Source: Hymenobacter psoromatis (lineage in GTDB: Bacteria > Bacteroidota > Bacteroidia > Cytophagales > Hymenobacteraceae). Taken from it: a DNA stretch of 64,000 nt. Both the position numbers and the translations under genes were made by a program. Positions within the stretch are counted from its first letter, which is position 1. Every line of letters starts with the position of its first letter. Shown in pieces: positions 55,473-63,435 of the stretch. Under the pieces are notes generated by a model, which was not told where the DNA came from, made no database searches, and was given only the letters and a program-made list of their open reading frames with translations. The stretch lies in the NCBI RefSeq assembly GCF_020012125.1, contig NZ_JAIFAG010000001.1:1364001-1428000 (forward strand), read 5' to 3'.

Positions 55473-55973
55473 CTAGCGGCCAGCCGCTGGCTCCGGCGTA
55501 GCCTGTAGTTGCAGCTGGGCCACCAGCAGCGGGCGCGACTGCCGCACCTCCGCCCAAAACGGCACCGTAAATAGCAGTAGCCCAACTAGTAGCATCCCCA
55601 CCGGAATTAGCGCCGGCCAGCCGAACTCGCCCAAGTTGGTGCGGAAATTCCCCTGCACCAGGTCCAGCCCCATTGCCGCCGCCACGCTGCCCACTACCCC
55701 CAGCCACAGCACCCCAAACACCAGCACAAAGGGGCTCAAGCGGTGGCGCAGGCGCAGGCGGCTGCCCCCAGCTAGGCCAACCGCCACCCAGCCCTCAATG
55801 CGCGGCAGAAAGGAATTCCGGTAATTTATAATCTGCTCAACGGCAAAACCAGTCGTTCCGACGCGGCCCGTAAAGTCGCGCCGTTGCTGCACGCTGTCGC
55901 GCACCCGACGTAGCAGTTCGGCGGGCGGCAGTGGCGACGTGAATTCTTCGGTAAGCGAAGAATAAAGGCGCAT
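55473..55973 (-). CDS. Membrane protein, unknown function
   Basis: 166 residues. A soluble N-terminal part (MRLYSSLTEEFTSPLPPAEL, LLRRVRDSVQQRRDFTG) is followed by GFAVEQIINYRNSFLPRIEG, a pattern seen in short Bacteroidota membrane hypotheticals, then two helices (PFVLVFGVLWLGVVGSVAAA and ALIPVGMLLVGLLLFTVPFW). Function unknown. Its stop faces the lipoprotein gene across 34 bases. Confidence 0.5.
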   Translation of the reverse strand: MRLYSSLTEEFTSPLPPAELLRRVRDSVQQRRDFTGRVGTTGFAVEQIINYRNSFLPRIEGWVAVGLAGGSRLRLRHRLSPFVLVFGVLWLGVVGSVAAAMGLDLVQGNFRTNLGEFGWPALIPVGMLLVGLLLFTVPFWAEVRQSRPLLVAQLQLQATPEPAAGR

Positions 55974-56231
55974 AGCAACTTACATAACGAAATCGGCATC
56001 GACCACGCAGACAATGTAGGGGCTAGGCTCGGGGTAATTGGCATGAGCATCCAAATGCCTGGCCTGTCCACACCCGGCCGGCCTTTGTCATAAAATGCTG
56101 TCCCCCATGCTGGTATCTGCCGAAATACTAATTTCAAGCAGAAATTACTCCCGAAATAAACCATATTGTACCCTCGCTAATGTTACCACAGAATACCCTT
56201 CAGATTTGTCCCCTAAATTTCTGGTAAAACC

Positions 56232-56268
56232 AAAAGGCCCTGTAAGTGAACTACTTACAGGGCCTTTT
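56232..56268. terminator. Terminator downstream of tRNA-Asp
   Basis: AAAAGGCCCTGTAAGT and its complement ACTTACAGGGCCTTTT enclose a 5-base loop. On the minus strand it lies 15 bases after the tRNA. Confidence 0.85.
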
Positions 56269-56282
56269 CAATAAACGATTCG

Positions 56283-56356
56283 CGGTCTGGACGGGACTCG
56301 AACCCGCGACCTCCGCCGTGACAGGGCGGCATTCTAACCAACTGAACTACCAAACC
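56283..56356 (-). tRNA. tRNA-Asp (anticodon GTC)
   Basis: On the minus strand the sequence folds as a cloverleaf: acceptor GGTTTGG paired with CCAGACC (one G-U), a D arm (TAGTTCAGTTGGTTAGAA), anticodon stem-loop GCCGCCTGTCACGGC-like with GTC at the centre, and the T arm around GGTTCGAGTCC. The discriminator is G and CCA is not encoded, as is common in this group. A -7 promoter box lies about 50 bases upstream and a terminator 15 bases downstream, so it is a single-gene transcript. Confidence 0.95.
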
Positions 56357-56406
56357 GTTTGCCTTGGCGGAAGGACATTTGACAGCCGTTTTCCGCTTTG
56401 GTGCTG

Positions 56407-56414
56407 CAAAGGTA
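56407..56414 (-). promoter_or_regulatory. Promoter box for tRNA-Asp
   Basis: On the minus strand TACCTTTG, an exact TAnnTTTG -7 element, with TTTG 21 bases further upstream (56436-56439). It is about 50 bases before the tRNA. Confidence 0.55.
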
Positions 56415-56539
56415 GGGCAAGGAAATCGGCGTGCGCAAACAACCGGCCAATTTTTCTTGGAAATAGCCGGGACTGGTGAGCTTGCGCGTTGTTTTTCAAG
56501 ACGAAAAATTTCGGGTAAGCCGGCTGTTGGGTTTGGGTT

Positions 56540-56547
56540 TACCTTTG
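56540..56547 (+). promoter_or_regulatory. Promoter box for accA
   Basis: TACCTTTG on the plus strand, an exact TAnnTTTG -7 element about 100 bases before the accA start. I see no clean TTTG at -33. Confidence 0.5.
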
Positions 56548-56649
56548 CGGCCCGGCAGGAGGGGGTAGGGAAGACGCATCGCACCCTACCCCCCCGGTCC
56601 CTCCTAAACTTCCTGCTAAGCTGAGAAACAGGAATATTTTCCCTGACTT

Positions 56650-57597
56650 ATGTTGCTTGATTTCGAACAACCAATTGCAGCTTTGGAAGGCAAGCTGCTG
56701 GAAATGCAGAAGCTTGCCGCCGAAAGCGAGGTAGACGTAACCGAGGCAGTGACGGCCCTGGAAGCTAAAATTAATTCGCTCAAGAAGGAAACCTACGCCA
56801 ACCTTACGCGCTGGCAGCGCGTGCAGCTCTCGCGCCATCCCGAGCGGCCCTATACCCTCGACTATATTCAGGGCCTGGCCGAGAAATTTGTGGAGCTGCA
56901 CGGCGACCGCACCGTGGCCGACGACAAGGCGATGGTCGGCGGCCTGGGCGAGATAGATGGCCACCCGGTCATGTTCATTGGTCAGCAAAAAGGCCACAAC
57001 ACCAAGCAGCGGCAGTTTCGCAACTTCGGCATGCCCAACCCTGAAGGATACCGCAAGGCCCTGCGCCTGATGAAGCTGGCCGAAAAATTTAACGTGCCCA
57101 TTGTTACGCTCATCGATACGCCGGGCGCGTTTCCGGGCCTGGAGGCCGAAGAGCGTGGGCAGGGCGAGGCCATCGCCCGCAACCTCAAGGAGATGTTTAT
57201 GCTCAAGGTGCCGGTGATTTGCGTCATCATCGGCGAAGGGGCGAGCGGTGGCGCGCTCGGCATCGCCATCGGCGACCGCGTGCTGATGCTGGAAAACACC
57301 TGGTACTCTGTGATTTCGCCTGAGTCGTGCAGCAGCATCCTCTGGCGCTCGTGGGACTATAAGGAGCAGGCCGCCGAGGCGCTGAAGCTCACCGCTACCG
57401 ATATGCAAAAGGCTGGTCTCGTGGATGGTATTATCCAGGAACCCCTGGGCGGCGCGCATACTGACCCGCCAACGATGATTGAAACCCTGAAGAAAACCCT
57501 GCTCAAAACGCTGCAAGAGCTGGCCACCGTGCCGGCGGAAGAACGGATTGCGCAGCGCATTGACAAGTTTTCGGCGATGGGGGTTTTTAACAATTAG
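56650..57597 (+). CDS. accA: Acetyl-CoA carboxylase carboxyltransferase subunit alpha
   Basis: 315 residues, full family length. Family landmarks are the N-terminal [114 protein letters not shown] and [12 protein letters not shown]. With AccD it transfers the carboxyl group from biotin to acetyl-CoA, giving malonyl-CoA for fatty acid synthesis, in the cytoplasm. It is transcribed alone here; accD is not in the window. Confidence 0.96.
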   Translation: MLLDFEQPIAALEGKLLEMQKLAAESEVDVTEAVTALEAKINSLKKETYANLTRWQRVQLSRHPERPYTLDYIQGLAEKFVELHGDRTVADDKAMVGGLGEIDGHPVMFIGQQKGHNTKQRQFRNFGMPNPEGYRKALRLMKLAEKFNVPIVTLIDTPGAFPGLEAEERGQGEAIARNLKEMFMLKVPVICVIIGEGASGGALGIAIGDRVLMLENTWYSVISPESCSSILWRSWDYKEQAAEALKLTATDMQKAGLVDGIIQEPLGGAHTDPPTMIETLKKTLLKTLQELATVPAEERIAQRIDKFSAMGVFNN

Positions 57598-57613
57598 CCC
57601 CGTTTTAGCGCCA

Positions 57614-57720
57614 CTTGTTCTTGCGAGCGCAGTGCGGCAAGCTTTCCTTCACGCTAGGACTACTAATTAATCAAGCGAATACCTAGGAAAGGTTGCCGCG
57701 CTGCGCTCGCAAGGACAAAT
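57614..57720. repeat. Long palindromic intergenic repeat, TTGCGAGC family
   Basis: Arms of about 40 bases: TTCTTGCGAGCGCAGTGCGG, then CAAGCTTTCC, with the complement on the right (GGAAAGGTTGCCGCGCTGCG, CTCGCAAGGAC). It fills the gap between accA and the MBL hydrolase. Confidence 0.7.
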
Positions 57721-57749
57721 AGGTTGGTGTAAACTGCATTAAATTTCAC

Positions 57750-58598
57750 ATGAAAATCCACGCCCTCGATACTGGTTTATTTAAGCTTGATGGTGGGGCC
57801 ATGTTTGGCGTGGTGCCTAAAGCGTTGTGGCAAAAGCTGAACCCAGCCGATGCCAACAACATGTGCACCTGGGCCATGCGCTGCCTGCTCATCGAGGATG
57901 GCGGCCGGCTGCTGCTGGTTGACAATGGCATCGGTGAGAAGCAGGATGAGAAATTTAGGGGTCATTTTTATTTGCACGGCGACGATTCGCTGGAGAAATC
58001 CTTGCGTAAACTGGGCTTCACCAGTTCCGACGTGACGGATGTTTTCCTGACCCATTTGCACTTCGACCACTGCGGCGGCTCGGTGGTGCGCCGGCCCGAT
58101 GGCGCACTGCAAACGGCCTTCGCCAACGCCACTTACTGGAGCAACGCCGCGCACTGGGACTGGGCTACCCACCCCAACGCCCGCGAAAAGGCCAGCTTCC
58201 TGCGCGAGAATATTTTGCCCATTCAGGAAAGCGGCCAGCTGCAATTTATTGACCCCGCCGCGGGCGTGCCCGACGCGCTGCCGCAGTTCAGCGAGCTGCT
58301 TTTTGCCGATGGCCACACCGAGAAAATGATGGTGCCGCTGATGCACTACAAAGGCCGCACGCTGGCCTACATGGCCGACCTGCTGCCGAGTACAGGCCAC
58401 TTACCGCTACCCTACGTGATGAGCTACGACGTGCGCCCGCTCGTCACGCTCTCCGAAAAAGAAGCCGTGCTGCGCCGCGCCGCCGAGGAAAACTGGGTGC
58501 TACTGCTCGAACACGACCCCACTCACGAAGCCTGCACCGTGCAGCTCACCGACAAGGGCGTGCGCCTGGGCGAAACGCTGCGTATCAACGAGTTGTAA
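57750..58598 (+). CDS. MBL-fold metallo-hydrolase
   Basis: 282 residues. The metal-binding motif is THLHFDHCGG (residues ~101-110); a later His and Asp are in LFADGHTEKMMVPLM and YMADLLPSTGHLPLPYVMSY, and EHDPTHEACTVQ near the end. MRCLLIEDGGRLLLVDNGIG is the usual N-terminal strand pair. The family includes lactonases (quorum quenching), hydrolases of phosphonates and others; the substrate is not evident. Cytoplasmic. It lies between two repeat elements and is transcribed alone. Confidence 0.85.
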   Translation: MKIHALDTGLFKLDGGAMFGVVPKALWQKLNPADANNMCTWAMRCLLIEDGGRLLLVDNGIGEKQDEKFRGHFYLHGDDSLEKSLRKLGFTSSDVTDVFLTHLHFDHCGGSVVRRPDGALQTAFANATYWSNAAHWDWATHPNAREKASFLRENILPIQESGQLQFIDPAAGVPDALPQFSELLFADGHTEKMMVPLMHYKGRTLAYMADLLPSTGHLPLPYVMSYDVRPLVTLSEKEAVLRRAAEENWVLLLEHDPTHEACTVQLTDKGVRLGETLRINEL

Positions 58599-58631
58599 GT
58601 TTGAGTATTGTTTAGAGAGACTATGTAATGC

Positions 58632-58739
58632 AAATAGAACAGTCATACTGAGCTTGCTGAAGCATCTCTGCCGCTTCGTTGAGCGGCACGGATGAAGCGG
58701 CAGAGATGCTTCGACAAGCTCAGTATGACTGTTCTACTT
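58632..58739. repeat. Long palindromic intergenic repeat, AGAACGTCATGC family, copy 4
   Basis: Arms of about 45 bases: TAGAACAGTCATACTGAGCT, then GAAGCATCTCTGCCGCTTC, and their complement. It lies directly upstream of the patatin gene. An in-frame ATG at 58692 falls inside the repeat and is therefore unlikely to be the start. Confidence 0.75.
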
Positions 58740-58772
58740 TACTCCCGTATAAACCGGCCGAATAAACAGTAC

Positions 58773-59585
58773 GTGAGTAGCAACAACGAACAGCAAGCAG
58801 CTAACAGCCAACCGCTAGTAGCTAAAAATCTCAGCCTAGCTCTATCCGGCGGCGGGGCGCGGGGCATCGCGCACCTGGGCGTGCTGGCGGCGCTCGATGA
58901 GCTGCAACTACCGGTTGGCGCGCTCGCGGGGGCCAGCTCGGGGGCCATTGCCGCCACGTTTTACGCGGCCGGCTTCGCCCCGCGCGAGATTCTGCGCCTG
59001 CTGCAGGCCACCAGTATTCCGCGCCTGACGCGGCCGGTGTTTGGGCGCAACGGGCTGCTGGGCCTGGAAGCCGTGGAGCAGCTATTGGCCCGGCACCTGG
59101 GGGCGGCCGTGCGCTTCGAGGACCTGGCCCTACCCCTCACGCTGGTGGCGACCGACCTGGAGGCTGGCGAGTCGGTTTATTTCAGCGCGGGGCCGCTGCT
59201 GCCGCCGCTACTGGCCTCATCGGCGGTGCCCATCATGTACCGGCCGGTCGAATACCAGGGCCGCCAGCTGGTAGATGGCGGCCTGCTCAACAACCTGCCC
59301 GTGGAGCCGCTGCTAGGCCACGGCTCCCCCGTCGTGGGCGTGCACTGCAACCCTATCAACCGCGAGGCGCGGCTGCTGACCCTGCGCCGGGTGGTGGAGC
59401 GTACGCTCCAAATCGCCCTCAGCGCCAATACCACCGCCCGCAAGGCGCAGTGCACCCTGCTGCTGGAGCCGCCGCGGCTCTGCGCGTATCGCCCGCTCGA
59501 CTTCCGCAAGGCCGCCGAGCTGTTCGAGATTGGCTACCGCTACACCTTGAGCCAGGCCGCCGCTCTGCGCGGATTGCTACCGTAG
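58773..59585 (+). CDS. Patatin-like phospholipase
   Basis: 270 residues if started at GTG 58773 (coding Met-Ser-Ser-Asn-Asn), chosen because the upstream in-frame ATGs fall in or beside a repeat. Key motifs: LALSGGGARGIAHLGVLAAL (oxyanion GGGARG near residue 29), GASSG with the nucleophile Ser near 55, and the catalytic Asp in LVDGGLLNNLPVEPL near 169. Ser-Asp dyad enzymes of this family hydrolyse acyl bonds in membrane lipids. No signal peptide. It resembles the short RssA-like bacterial patatins. Confidence 0.88.
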   Translation: MSSNNEQQAANSQPLVAKNLSLALSGGGARGIAHLGVLAALDELQLPVGALAGASSGAIAATFYAAGFAPREILRLLQATSIPRLTRPVFGRNGLLGLEAVEQLLARHLGAAVRFEDLALPLTLVATDLEAGESVYFSAGPLLPPLLASSAVPIMYRPVEYQGRQLVDGGLLNNLPVEPLLGHGSPVVGVHCNPINREARLLTLRRVVERTLQIALSANTTARKAQCTLLLEPPRLCAYRPLDFRKAAELFEIGYRYTLSQAAALRGLLP

Positions 59586-59660
59586 AGATGCGACCCTTCG
59601 CGTCTCTCTGCCGTTGGAATGATTGTTCAACCAAGAGAGACCCGAAGGGTCGCATCTCTA
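59583..59660. repeat. Palindromic repeat, AGAGATGCGACCCTTCG family
   Basis: Arms TAGAGATGCGACCCTTCGCG, then TCTCT, and the complement AGAGACCCGAAGGGTCGCAT, then CTCTA. The first arm begins at the TAG stop codon of the patatin gene. A third family of dispersed hairpin. Confidence 0.6.
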
Positions 59661-59768
59661 TGGTATCTGCCCTGTCGGTGGGGGTAGGAGCTTTGCTGCC
59701 TAGTTTTGGAGAATAATTGGCTTGCTGCGTACTCCTTAAGCGGCAAGCCAAAGTTTACCTTACCCCTT

Positions 59769-60341
59769 ATGCCCGCCCGCAAGACCTCGACCTTTTGGTA
59801 CTACATCGCTAAAGCTATTTTCGGCGTGGCCGGCTGGAAGCAAACCGGCCAGATTCCGCCCGACATCCAGAAGTGCATGATGATTGCGGCCCCCCACACC
59901 AGCAACTGGGATATCATCATGGCCCGCGCCGCCTTCTATATCATGGACGTGGACGTGCGCTTCACCGTGAAAAGCGAGTGGACCGAAAACCCCCTGCTGG
60001 GCTGGCTCGTGAAGGCCATTGGCGCGCTACCCGTCAACCGCAGCCGCAACAATAGCCTCGTGAACGGCATGGTGCAACTCTTCGGTCAGTACCAGGAACT
60101 GGTTATCCTCATCACGCCCGAGGGCACCCGCGCCTACCAGCCCAAGTGGCGCAAGGGCTTCTACTACGCCGCCCTCGAAGCCGGCGTGCCCATCGTGCTC
60201 GGCTTCCTCGACTATAAGAAGCGCGAAGCGGGGGTAGGGCCCGTCGTGTGGCCTACCGGCGATTACGAAAAAGACCTGGAAGTAATCAAAGCCTTCTACC
60301 GCACCAAAACCGGCCGCTTTCCGGAAAAAGGCGTGCGGTAG
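59769..60341 (+). CDS. 1-acyl-sn-glycerol-3-phosphate acyltransferase-like protein
   Basis: 190 residues from ATG 59769. The PlsC-family motifs are present: APHTSNWD (HX4D, His near residue 44), ALPVNRSRNN and TPEGTRAYQPKWRKGFYYAA. These enzymes add an acyl chain to lysophosphatidic acid or a related acceptor. Compact members of this length are usually membrane-associated without a signal peptide. It follows the patatin in the same direction across a palindrome, so lipid turnover is a plausible shared theme. Confidence 0.8.
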   Translation: MPARKTSTFWYYIAKAIFGVAGWKQTGQIPPDIQKCMMIAAPHTSNWDIIMARAAFYIMDVDVRFTVKSEWTENPLLGWLVKAIGALPVNRSRNNSLVNGMVQLFGQYQELVILITPEGTRAYQPKWRKGFYYAALEAGVPIVLGFLDYKKREAGVGPVVWPTGDYEKDLEVIKAFYRTKTGRFPEKGVR

Positions 60342-60361
60342 GAATAAGTGATTGAATGAAT

Positions 60362-60402
60362 AAGAACGGTCATGCTTCGACAAGCTCAGCATGACCGTTC
60401 TT
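60362..60402. repeat. Short hairpin, AGAACGGTCATGC type
   Basis: AAGAACGGTCATGCT (60362-60376) and AGCATGACCGTTCTT (60388-60402). It has the same termini as the long AGAACGTCATGC-type repeats with their middle removed; it may end the acyltransferase transcript. Confidence 0.7.
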
Positions 60403-60424
60403 TTGGCCTTTTAGCAAGGTGTAA

Positions 60425-61090
60425 TCAGTCCTGCGTGAGCGCATACGCCACCAGATTAGCGCCCATGCGCAGCGCCGCTTCGTGGATGGCGGGCGTGTCC
60501 TCGGGATAGGTGCCCACGTCTTCCCAGCCGTTGCCGAGGTCGCACTCGTAGGTGTAGAAGCACACCAGGCGGCCCTTGTAGAGCAGGCCGAAGCCTTGCG
60601 GGCGCTTGCCGTCGTGCTCGTGTATTTTGGGCAGGCCCTTGGGAAAGGGAAATTTCTCGTGGTAGATGGGGTGGGAGAAGGGCAATTCCACGAACTCCAA
60701 CTCGGGAAACACCTTCTTCATCTCGGGGCGGATGAATTTATCGAGCCCGTAATTATCATCAATGTGCAGGAAGCCGCCGCCGATGAGGTAGCGGCGCAGG
60801 TTCTGGGCCTCGGCGGCGGTGAAGGTCACGTTACCGTGGCCCGTCATGTGCACGAAGGGGTAGGTCAGTAGCTCGGGCGCGTCCAGCTCCACGGTGGCCT
60901 CATCGGGCGCGATGGTGGTGTGCAGCGCCTGGTTGCAGAAGGCGATGAGGTTGGGCAGGCTGGTTTTGTTGGCGTACCAGTCGCCCCCGCCGCCGTAGTG
61001 CAGCTTGGCCAGCTGGAAGCTGGGGGCCGCGGGCGGCGCAAAGGCAGTGGACAGCAGCAGCGAGGCGGCGAGCAGCAGAGGTTTCAGCAT
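60425..61090 (-). CDS. DUF4159 secreted protein
   Basis: 221 residues from ATG 61090 with a signal peptide (MLKPLLLAASLLLSTAFAPP). The DUF4159 pattern is present: FQLAKLHYGGGGDWYANKTS, YPFVHMTGHGNVTFTAAEAQ, LRRYLIGGGFLHIDDNYGLD, ELPFSHPIYHEKFPFPKGLP and CDLGNGWEDVGTYPED. The fold is related to class I glutamine amidotransferase-like domains; function unknown, often near von Willebrand/MoxR genes in other genomes. It is exported. It is the last normal-composition gene before the AT-rich island. Confidence 0.85.
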   Translation of the reverse strand: MLKPLLLAASLLLSTAFAPPAAPSFQLAKLHYGGGGDWYANKTSLPNLIAFCNQALHTTIAPDEATVELDAPELLTYPFVHMTGHGNVTFTAAEAQNLRRYLIGGGFLHIDDNYGLDKFIRPEMKKVFPELEFVELPFSHPIYHEKFPFPKGLPKIHEHDGKRPQGFGLLYKGRLVCFYTYECDLGNGWEDVGTYPEDTPAIHEAALRMGANLVAYALTQD

Positions 61091-61275
61091 GGGCGAGCGG
61101 CCGGGGGTAGGCCGGCGGTTTTGCAAAGGAACGGGTGGGGTGGAAAGTTCGGGGAGGGGGTAGGGGCGTGTCATAACTGAGCGTTACTTTCGTGACGCAT
61201 ACCACTGTGGGTGCTGACAACCTTTGTTAACTGTGATTTTATAATACTACCTAATTTAAAAACTAAAAAAAACTT

Positions 61276-62184
61276 ATGATAATAGCAGTATTGCTCATTT
61301 TTATTTTTATAGTTTTTACTATTATTAGTAATAGTAACAGCAAAACAACTGCTAAAGAGACGGAACAACGTCAAGTACAACTGCGAAATGAACAAGCAGA
61401 ACGGGAGCGACAAGCTTCATTATTACAGCAAAGACAGGCTGAGCAACAGAAACAAGCAGAAAAAGAGCGATTAAAGCAGCAAGAGGAACAGAAGAAACAG
61501 GAAGAAATTGCCGAACAAGAAGAACAACGCAAATCACAGGAACGGAAAGAACAGCAATACGAAGAGCAGATAAGGCAACAAGAAGTTGTCTTATTTTTGG
61601 AGCAACAAAAATCACGTGAACAAGCAAAAAAAGATGAAAAAATAGCTTCTTATAAGACTAATTGGAATCTGTTTCAAACTGTTTTACGACAACATGATAT
61701 TATTCAATTTTATCATTTCACTGACCGAGAAAATATTACCTCAATTCAGCAGCAAGGCGGATTATACAGTTGGTTAACGGCAGAACGAAAAGGCATTCAC
61801 ATTCCTAAACCGGGCGGTGTTGGCTTTGGGCGGGATTTAGATAGGCGATACAAGTTAGAAAATTACGTGCGCCTTTGTTTCACCAAAAATCATCCTATGT
61901 TATTTATTGCTAAAGGAGATGGTAGAATTCAGAATCCTGTAATTCTTGAAATTAGTGTCGAAGTTGCCTTGTTAAAGGATACAAGATTCTCCAACATGAA
62001 CGCAACAAAAAATGGACACCAACAAGGTTCGGAAATTGAGGATTTGAATAGGATAAGGTTTGACCTCGTGAGGCTTAGAAATCACTTCGACATTCCGCAG
62101 GATGAGAAGCATTTCTATCAGGCAGAAGTTTTGGTTTTGGAGAGAATACCTTTGGAATACATCACTAACATAAATAAATTCTAA
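61276..62184 (+). CDS. Membrane-anchored coiled-coil protein with DarT-like ADP-ribosyltransferase domain
   Basis: 302 residues in an AT-rich gene. Residues 1-19 form a membrane helix (MIIAVLLIFIFIVFTIISN). Residues ~25-125 are a long Gln/Glu/Lys-rich coiled coil. Residues ~140-302 match the DarT/DUF4433 pattern: FYHFTDRENITSIQQQGGLY with the NAD-binding His148, ENYVRLCFTKNHPMLFIAKG, and YQAEVLVLERIP with a Glu at the expected catalytic position. DarT toxins attach ADP-ribose to DNA bases and arrest replication or phage growth. The NADAR-like partner follows after one base. A helix-plus-coiled-coil N-terminus is not part of DarT toxins I know. A weak promoter with TTTG at 61223 precedes it. 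Confidence 0.65.
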   Translation: MIIAVLLIFIFIVFTIISNSNSKTTAKETEQRQVQLRNEQAERERQASLLQQRQAEQQKQAEKERLKQQEEQKKQEEIAEQEEQRKSQERKEQQYEEQIRQQEVVLFLEQQKSREQAKKDEKIASYKTNWNLFQTVLRQHDIIQFYHFTDRENITSIQQQGGLYSWLTAERKGIHIPKPGGVGFGRDLDRRYKLENYVRLCFTKNHPMLFIAKGDGRIQNPVILEISVEVALLKDTRFSNMNATKNGHQQGSEIEDLNRIRFDLVRLRNHFDIPQDEKHFYQAEVLVLERIPLEYITNINKF

Positions 62185-62185
62185 G

Positions 62186-62908
62186 ATGATATTTGTAGAA
62201 AGTAAAAAGAAGTCTTTGCAGACAATTCAAAAGAGTTACCCAAACGCGGTAATTATCGACGTTACTTCCAGAGGTGAGGAGCCTTGGATTAAGGTCAGCC
62301 CTTTTTATCCTCACGGTGATATTCCCATTCCATTCTCGGAAGGCCATTACGCCGTTTCAGTCGAAGGTATTTGGCAGGGACTCAAAGTGTTTGAAAAAGA
62401 AGGTGTTGACTCGTCAAAATTTCAAATTGGAAACATGAAAGGTATTAAGCGGACATTTCGTAAATTTGGAAAGCCGCTTGGACATAGAAAAGGGATTCAT
62501 GGTAGTGAGTTGCTTGACTACATCACTGCTCGTTATAAAATATATCTAAAATCTTACGCCTGGATGCTTGATAATAAAGCACAAGAAACAATACAATTAC
62601 TCAAAGCTGAGGCAGAAAAGAATGATTTAGTAATTCTTGACTTTGATACAAACGGGGACCTTGACGACCCGAAAAAGCCATTATCTCACGCGGCCTTAGT
62701 GAAACGTTATCTCGAAAAGAAATATCCAGAAATAGCGTCATTGACCTTTAGTAAACCTGTAATGGCAATGCCTCAAGAAAAGCAGAAGAAGAAGCCAAGA
62801 GTCAAGGAAATAATAACGAAGACAGTAAAAACGAAAAATACCAATCCCAAAGTGCTAAAAAATAAATCTTCTGATGATGCGCAGTTTGACCTATTCAATA
62901 AAAATTAG
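62186..62908 (+). CDS. NADAR-like protein, probable antitoxin of the DarT-like gene
   Basis: 240 residues, AT-rich. IIDVTSRGEEPWIKVSPFYP, then IPIPF, AVSVEGIWQGLKVFEKEGVD, KGIKRTFRKFGKPLGHRKGI and ARYKIYLKSYAWML have the order of motifs seen in NADAR (YbiA-like) domains, and I recall a family of this type listed as DUF6939. NADAR proteins remove ADP-ribose from guanine bases and serve as antitoxins to DarT1-type toxins. A Lys/Pro-rich tail (residues ~188-240) is extra. The gene starts one base after the DarT-like stop (TAAGATG), so the pair is surely co-transcribed. Confidence 0.6.
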   Translation: MIFVESKKKSLQTIQKSYPNAVIIDVTSRGEEPWIKVSPFYPHGDIPIPFSEGHYAVSVEGIWQGLKVFEKEGVDSSKFQIGNMKGIKRTFRKFGKPLGHRKGIHGSELLDYITARYKIYLKSYAWMLDNKAQETIQLLKAEAEKNDLVILDFDTNGDLDDPKKPLSHAALVKRYLEKKYPEIASLTFSKPVMAMPQEKQKKKPRVKEIITKTVKTKNTNPKVLKNKSSDDAQFDLFNKN

Positions 62909-63068
62909 AAAATTAGAAAATTATACGAATTAAGTCCAAGAAAAGCCAGAATTTTTTAAGATTTGTATAGTATGAATCCAATCTACGATTAATTGAATGA
63001 AAAGCGATAACTTTGAACAGGTGATTGAACGAATCCGCCTAAAAGCGGAGTAACTTAATGTCTTAACT

Positions 63069-63185
63069 ATGGAAGAAATAACGCAAGAGGTGGAGGCGGT
63101 GAGAGCCGGACGATATATTATAAATAAAGATTATAAGAATAGCCAGAAATATGATGAATTTCTGGCAGAACATAAATTTTCCTAA
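63069..63185 (+). CDS. 38-residue ORF in the AT-rich island
   Basis: Reads MEEITQEVEAVRAGRYIINK, then DYKNSQKYDEFLAEHKFS. Charged and without membrane segments. A still shorter 18-codon frame (MKSDNFEQVIERIRLKAE, 62997-63053) lies upstream and another small frame downstream. They share the island's low GC and orientation, which argues they are real pieces, possibly remnants of a larger gene. Confidence 0.35.
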   Translation: MEEITQEVEAVRAGRYIINKDYKNSQKYDEFLAEHKFS

Positions 63186-63194
63186 TTTTTAGTT

Positions 63195-63311
63195 ATGAAA
63201 ACCAACCAACCGCAGACAGTGAAAAAATGGCCCAGCGTAATTATTGACCCGGCACTAGATGAATACCGCGACAAGAATATGTTTCCTGAGAAGTTAGCGA
63301 AAGCCAATAAA
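63195..63311 (+). CDS. 38-residue ORF, possibly frameshifted
   Basis: Reads MKTNQPQTVKKWPSVIIDPA, then LDEYRDKNMFPEKLAKSQ. After a run of four A (63300-63303) the next frame continues KANKMLKTAKLLPNK, which looks like a natural extension, so a one-base slip may have shortened the gene. No family recognised. It has an A-rich leader typical of Bacteroidota translation starts. Confidence 0.35.
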
Positions 63312-63393
63312 ATGCTCAAAACTGCCAAGCTTCTGCCAAACAAAAACCTTTTTTAGCACTCAACCCTGCCCTTTACACCTACTTTATTATCAG

Positions 63394-63423
63394 CCGTGGC
63401 CTACTTTGGTCACGGTTTTTTTC
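63394..63423 (+). terminator. Terminator closing the AT-rich island
   Basis: CCGTG and CACGG pair around a 12-base loop and are followed by a run of eight T. It separates the island from the RtcB-family gene. Confidence 0.55.
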
Positions 63424-63435
63424 ATCCCTACCCCC

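Noticed and set aside
58692..58772. ATG 58692 as the start of the patatin gene
   Set aside because: It lies within a dispersed palindromic repeat and the added residues do not resemble patatin N-termini; GTG 58773 is preferred.
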